Positions 4,044-7,003 of a DNA stretch of 7,003 nucleotides are shown here, in pieces. How positions within the stretch are numbered: the first letter of the stretch is position 1; every line of letters starts with the position of its first letter. A program made the position numbers and the translations under genes. Origin of the DNA: an uncultured Pedobacter sp. (GTDB lineage: Bacteria > Bacteroidota > Bacteroidia > Sphingobacteriales > Sphingobacteriaceae); the NCBI GenBank assembly GCA_938008555.1, contig CALLKE010000034.1:1-7003 (forward strand), in the 5' to 3' direction. The notes under the pieces are model-generated. The model was not told the origin of the DNA, made no database searches, and worked only from the letters and a program-made list of their open reading frames with translations.

Positions 4044-4259
4044 AAAGAAGTTTATTTAGTTAAATATCAGCATTATGGTGAAGATCAGTATTTCAACACG
4101 TTCGATTATTATCGTGCTGTTGATTATGCTGCCCAACATAAGGGTGTTATTTATAGGTGTAAGGAATGGCTCGCAATAGAAGACAGCAGCAAAACGTCAC
4201 AGCCTTTGTGTACGACAGAAAAGGCACCTTGCTGTCAACCGGCCGCAATTCCTATGTGA
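4041..4259 (+). CDS. 72-aa protein whose 3' third overlaps the deaminase gene
   Basis: The first 48 residues look like a normal small phage protein: KEVYLVKYQHYG, an aromatic and acidic middle (YFNTFDYYRAVDYAA), then GVIYRCKEW. The last 24 residues are Cys/Pro/Ser/Thr-rich and low in order (TSQPLCTTEKAPCCQPAAIP), as expected where the sequence is constrained mainly by another frame. The gene overlaps the deaminase by 94 bases in a different frame. The start has GAGG at 4032-4035 and the TTTAAA cassette. A frameshift or a truncated ancestral stop could explain the tail. No family is recognised. Confidence 0.6.
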   Translation: MKEVYLVKYQHYGEDQYFNTFDYYRAVDYAAQHKGVIYRCKEWLAIEDSSKTSQPLCTTEKAPCCQPAAIPM

Positions 4260-4486
4260 AAACCCATCCAATCATGTATAAGGCGGGAAACGCCGTGAAT
4301 AAGCCTAATAGCATTTACTTGCATGCTGAGGTTGCGGCTCTCGTCAAGATTAAGGATTGGACAAAAGCGTTTCGCATTGACGTTGTGCGTTACATGAAAG
4401 ATGGAACAACAGGGAATGCAAAACCCTGCCCGATATGTTCACGGGTAATTGGACAAACAGGAATTAAACTGATTAACCATACCTGA
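4166..4486 (+). CDS. Small zinc-dependent nucleotide deaminase (cytidine/dCMP deaminase-like)
   Basis: The hallmark zinc site of the cytidine deaminase superfamily is present: HAE (His53, Glu55) and, about 30 residues later, PCPIC (Cys88, Cys91). His and the two Cys bind zinc, and Glu shuttles the proton in hydrolytic deamination. The N-terminal beta strand (VTAFVYDRKGTLLSTG) and the GIKLINHT strand after PCxxC fit a minimal deaminase fold. At 106 aa it is shorter than free-standing dCMP deaminases. In phages such enzymes usually supply dUMP for dTMP synthesis; other substrates such as a modified base or a tRNA cannot be excluded. The start has AGGTG at 4155-4159 six bases upstream and lies inside the preceding gene. 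Three AGA codons occur in its first 18. Confidence 0.85.
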   Translation: MARNRRQQQNVTAFVYDRKGTLLSTGRNSYVKTHPIMYKAGNAVNKPNSIYLHAEVAALVKIKDWTKAFRIDVVRYMKDGTTGNAKPCPICSRVIGQTGIKLINHT

Positions 4487-4488
4487 CT

Positions 4489-4962
4489 ATGACAGTAACA
4501 TTTAACACACAGTTAAACGGGGCTGTTCCTAAATTCTCTTTGGATGACGAAGCAGTAGTAACGACTGAGGAGAAAAGTGATACTCTTTATACAAAGTTTT
4601 TCGCTTCTCAGGAAACAAAAGCAAAGGCAAAGCAATATCCTGTATCACATTGGTGGGTCACTCGTGTGTATTACACCACCAGTGATAAGCCTCCTATTAA
4701 ATGGGTGCCTGCTAATTATTCTTGTAATGGTACGTTACAAAATACGGCAGATGGTTTTGTAGAATGGATTAGTTTTCTAGGAAAGAGCAGTGACTTAACA
4801 GGATATAAAATCTCTACCATGTGCCTTGATATGCTTAATGGTACAGGTGAGTTGGTTAAAGAATTTTGTTTGGAGCATTTTCAACCAAAGGAAAAGATTT
4901 TCATTAACGGTCCAAAGAAGAAACCCTTCCCTGCTAAAGCAGCTAAACACTACCAAGTATGA
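4489..4962 (+). CDS. 157-aa protein, function unknown
   Basis: The N-terminus is acidic and Thr-rich (residues 1-35). The core has several aromatic residues (HWWVTRVYYTT at 54-64, FVEWISFLG at 90-98) and three cysteines without metal-site spacing. The C-terminal tail is strongly basic (GPKKKPFPAKAAKHYQV, 141-157) and could contact nucleic acid. No known domain is recognised and no signal or membrane segment is present. The start is two bases after the deaminase stop and has no obvious SD, so it is probably translated by coupling. Its TGA overlaps the next ATG as ATGA. The position between deaminase and amidotransferase genes suggests membership of the same operon. Confidence 0.78.
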   Translation: MTVTFNTQLNGAVPKFSLDDEAVVTTEEKSDTLYTKFFASQETKAKAKQYPVSHWWVTRVYYTTSDKPPIKWVPANYSCNGTLQNTADGFVEWISFLGKSSDLTGYKISTMCLDMLNGTGELVKEFCLEHFQPKEKIFINGPKKKPFPAKAAKHYQV

Positions 4963-5342
4963 TTTTCACAACAATTACTAGCAGGAAGAGACCCACTCCC
5001 CCTGCACGCACACCACCACCAGTGGTGAACAACACAGCACTGCCTTACGTCACCAATCTAGCTATTTACAATGAGGCAAAGCGACGTAACAACATCATTA
5101 AACAACTAGTTAAAGAATTTAAATACAAGTCTGGTGATGTTGTTGAATGCAAGAATCCCCAGGATCAAGCTAAGTGGGGTAGTTGTACGATTATTAGTGT
5201 GCTCGATGATTATCAGCACATGGAAAAAGACCACAAGTGGCCGGCTAATGACAACCCAATGATTGTTACTGCCTCCTCAAATGTAGGAGAGATTTTTTAT
5301 GCAACAACTAATTACTTCCAAGGTGGTGTAGATGAAGCGTAA
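4959..5342 (+). CDS. 127-aa protein with a Pro-rich N-terminus and an SH3-like C-terminal domain
   Basis: Residues 9-22 are a basic, Pro-rich linker (SRKRPTPPARTPPPV). Residues 33-54 form a charged helix (NLAIYNEAKRRNNIIKQLVK). From about residue 57 the pattern KSGDVVECKNP, then KWGSCTIISVLDDY and later PMIVTASSNVGEIFYATTNYF, looks like a small beta-barrel of the SH3/KOW kind in which GDVVEC starts the first strand. That fold call is inference from the pattern; the family is not recognised. Translation is coupled to the upstream gene by an ATGA overlap, and its end overlaps the amidotransferase gene by 11 bases, which supports joint expression. Confidence 0.75.
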   Translation: MIFTTITSRKRPTPPARTPPPVVNNTALPYVTNLAIYNEAKRRNNIIKQLVKEFKYKSGDVVECKNPQDQAKWGSCTIISVLDDYQHMEKDHKWPANDNPMIVTASSNVGEIFYATTNYFQGGVDEA

Positions 5343-6006
5343 AACCCTGGCCTATTCTCCTATGGGGAGAGGTGATGTAATCGCTCCCTTTGATGAAATC
5401 TTTAAAGACAAGTTTAATCCTGTTTCAAAGGGAAATCTAGAAGGAGCTGATGCACTAATCCTGTGGGGTGGTGAAGATATTCACCCCAGCTATTACAAAG
5501 AACCAGCACATCCACGCAATGAAACTCAAATTAAAGAACCTAGTTATCGGGATGTGGTGGAATGGGAGCTTATGCGTGAAGCTTATCGGCGCCATATTCC
5601 CATTATTGGTGTGTGTCGTGGCGCTCAGTTCCTTTGTGTATTTAGTGGTGGTAAGTTGATTCAAGATTGTAAGGGTCATTACAGTGGGCATGGAATCACC
5701 ACGTACGATGGTCTATCAACACACGCAGCAGCCAACCATCACCAAATGATGAGCCCTAAAGAAGGCACCTATGATCTGCTAGCATGGGCAGAAACCCAGG
5801 TAGCAACAGACATGCGTGATGGATGGAGTCAACCAGCAACAGGAGAACTTATCGACAAGAAAATTGATCCTGAAGTACTATGGTTTCGTGATGTAAAAGG
5901 TCTTGCAATCCAGCCGCATCCTGAGTGGATGCCCAACACCAGTAAGTTTAATGAGTGGGTGCTAGCCCAAATCGAACATTTCTTTTTTCAATCAGTTAAG
6001 GTTTAA
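5332..6006 (+). CDS. Class I glutamine amidotransferase-like hydrolase (peptidase C26/PuuD-like)
   Basis: The 224-aa product carries the class I amidotransferase signature. The nucleophile Cys95 lies in GVCRGAQ, preceded by the strand IPIIGV. An oxyanion/glutamine-site motif, LILWGGEDIHPSYY, is at 42-55; NHHQMM resembles the HHQ motif of gamma-glutamyl hydrolases; and the catalytic pair His196/Glu198 is in IQPHPEW. All three catalytic residues are present and the length suits a stand-alone enzyme. Known relatives hydrolyse gamma-glutamyl amides such as gamma-glutamyl-GABA. In phages the fold can instead release ammonia or trim an amide product for a neighbouring ligase, and the amidoligase two genes on points that way. 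AAGGTGG near 5319-5325 is the SD, within the upstream gene. Confidence 0.9.
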   Translation: MKRKTLAYSPMGRGDVIAPFDEIFKDKFNPVSKGNLEGADALILWGGEDIHPSYYKEPAHPRNETQIKEPSYRDVVEWELMREAYRRHIPIIGVCRGAQFLCVFSGGKLIQDCKGHYSGHGITTYDGLSTHAAANHHQMMSPKEGTYDLLAWAETQVATDMRDGWSQPATGELIDKKIDPEVLWFRDVKGLAIQPHPEWMPNTSKFNEWVLAQIEHFFFQSVKV

Positions 6007-6017
6007 AGGAACTTAAA

Positions 6018-6194
6018 ATGTCTGCTACCGCTAAAGTCCTCTGCAAGTGTGTACATGAAGTACAAGATTCTCTGTATGGAAAAGGTGTACGTGTTGCAAA
6101 TGCAACTTTAAAGCAAGACGAAAAACAACGTGAAGTACGTTGCACTGTATGCAAAACCATCCACAAGGTAAACCACTCACAAGTAAAGCGTTAA
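6018..6194 (+). CDS. 58-aa zinc-ribbon-like protein
   Basis: Two cysteine pairs are placed as in a zinc ribbon: Cys9 and Cys11 in LCKCVHE, Cys42 and Cys45 in VRCTVCK. Between them is a Tyr/Gly/Val stretch (SLYGKGVRVANAT) and a Lys/Gln-rich loop. The CxC spacing of the first knuckle differs from the common CxxC but occurs in phage zinc ribbons. The protein is basic overall, so binding to nucleic acid or to a protein partner is likely. It lies between the amidotransferase and the amidoligase, so it may be a cofactor or even the substrate of that pair; this is speculative. TTTAAAGGAAC at 6002-6012 and TTAAAA precede the ATG, a variant of the window's initiation cassette. Confidence 0.75.
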   Translation: MSATAKVLCKCVHEVQDSLYGKGVRVANATLKQDEKQREVRCTVCKTIHKVNHSQVKR

Positions 6195-6203
6195 TATCAT
6201 GCT

Positions 6204-6232
6204 TTAAAATTCAACACTAGTTATCATACAAT
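6204..6232 (+). promoter_or_regulatory. Possible sigma70-type promoter before the amidoligase
   Basis: TTAAAA (6204-6209) and TACAAT (6227-6232) are 17 bases apart, matching TTGACA and TATAAT at 4 of 6 and 5 of 6 positions. This lies in the only gap of more than 50 bases right of the tRNAs, 25 bases before the next start. In AT-rich DNA such matches are frequent, so confidence is low. Confidence 0.3.
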
Positions 6233-6256
6233 CTGGGATATTAGGAACAAACGATC

Positions 6257-6975
6257 ATGGAAACATCTACTGTAAAGTTTCGGCTGGGTAGCGACCCAGA
6301 ATGCCTGTTGCAAACCAAAACAGGTAATCTAATTGCTGTATGTGGACTACTAAATGGGCATGATAAGTGGAACCCACTTCAAGTGGATGACATGCCACAA
6401 GGCTTCACGTTTCAAGAAGATAATGTTTGTATTGAGTTTGGTGTGCCTCCTGCCGCGAGTGCCTCCGAATTTGTAAAGAATATTAAACAAGTACAACAGA
6501 AATTTCTTGAGAAGTATAGTCACCTTAAGTTTAGTAAACTGTCTTGTGCAGTAATGCCAGATGATGCAATGAAGCATCCTGGTGCCCATATCTGGGGCTG
6601 TGAGCCAGACTTCAATGCGTGGAATGGGCATATGAATAAGAAGCCCAGTCCCCCTGTGCCTAATATGCGCAGTGCGGGTGGGCATGTGCATATTGAAACA
6701 ACTTTAAACAAGCGCCATGTTATCCAGGCATGTGATTTGTTCCTAGGTGTGCCTTCTGTGCTAATGGACGAAGGTGAGATGCGCAAGCAACTATATGGCA
6801 AGGCAGGTTGCTTCCGTCCTAAGAGCTATGGTGTGGAATATCGCACCCTCAGCAACTTCTGGATTTTCAAGAAGAAGTACATTGAATGGGTGTGGCGTAA
6901 CACTGAACGTGCTCTAAAGTTTGTTGAAACAATGGACCCCAAAGAAATGATGTTCCTTGGTAATGACATTCGACG
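6257..6975 (+). CDS. phiEco32-like COOH-NH2 ligase (amidoligase), 3' end cut by contig end
   Basis: About 239 genuine residues remain. The sequence has the features I associate with the phage COOH-NH2 ligase type 2 family, within the glutamine synthetase-like superfamily: LGSDPE at 10-15, an acidic strand EDNVCIEF at 54-61, MRSAGGHVHIE at 137-147, CDLFLGVPSVLMD at 159-171, and YGVEYRTLSNFW at 191-202. The acidic, His and Arg residues in these blocks are expected to bind metal-ATP and the carboxylate substrate. The enzyme should use ATP to join a carboxyl to an amine; the substrate is unknown. AGGAAC at 6243-6248 is the SD. The open frame runs on into adapter bases, so the residues after about 239 (ending DRKSTRLNS) are not part of the protein. 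Confidence 0.88.
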
Positions 6976-7003
6976 AGATCGGAAGAGCACACGTCTGAAC
7001 TCC
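6976..7003 (+). other. Illumina TruSeq adapter sequence (assembly artefact)
   Basis: The window ends with AGATCGGAAGAGCACACG followed by TCTGAACTCC, which is the first 28 bases of the standard TruSeq read adapter as I know it. Its translation gives the peptide DRKSTRLNS, a familiar contaminant at the ends of predicted proteins. The biological sequence therefore ends at about 6975. Confidence 0.97.

Noticed and set aside
1..7003. CRISPR array, insertion sequence or attachment site
   Set aside because: No regularly spaced repeats, transposase or terminal inverted repeats are visible, and neither tRNA 3' end is duplicated within the window.

Overview
The window reads as a piece of a tailed-bacteriophage genome, probably infecting a Gram-negative bacterium, recovered as a short-read assembly contig. 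Every gene I can support is on the + strand. Most are very short (30-80 codons), tightly packed and preceded by strong Shine-Dalgarno (SD) sites. Two tRNA genes sit among them. At the right end is a phage-type enzyme set: a deaminase, a class I glutamine amidotransferase and a phiEco32-like COOH-NH2 ligase. I see no structural, replication or lysis gene, so the phage group cannot be fixed from this window. The last 28 bases match the Illumina TruSeq adapter and are not biological.

Layout. (1) 1-1125: the tail of a truncated gene, a run of perfect RNA hairpins (119-243), then the largest uncharacterised gene (282-1094, 270 aa), which ends in a hairpin whose stem sequence matches one in its own leader. 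(2) 1126-2640: an intergenic stretch with two repeat families, five small unknown genes (1322-2315), a long hairpin (2318-2352), a second copy of one repeat, and another small gene (2429-2638). (3) 2652-2964: tRNA-Leu(UAA) and tRNA-Arg(UCU), separated by a 152-base hairpin-rich spacer. (4) 2982-4259: eight micro-genes, many touching or overlapping by one base, some encoding single- or double-span membrane peptides. (5) 4166-6975: HAE/PCxxC zinc deaminase, an unknown protein, an SH3-like small protein, a C26-type glutamine amidotransferase, a four-cysteine zinc-ribbon protein, and an amidoligase cut by the contig end.

Coding style changes at the tRNA cluster. Genes to its left are richer in G+C and almost never use TTA, AGA or AGG codons; genes to its right use them repeatedly. 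These are the codons the two tRNAs read. Many starts share one translation-initiation cassette, an SD flanked by the palindrome TTTAAA, with the last A often doubling as the A of ATG.

Functionally, the right-hand block is the interpretable part. The amidoligase should form amide bonds using ATP. The amidotransferase-fold enzyme could supply ammonia or hydrolyse gamma-glutamyl amides. Such pairs in phages have been predicted to make a peptide or metabolite modification. The deaminase probably belongs to pyrimidine nucleotide metabolism. All other small genes are uncharacterised as far as I can recognise.
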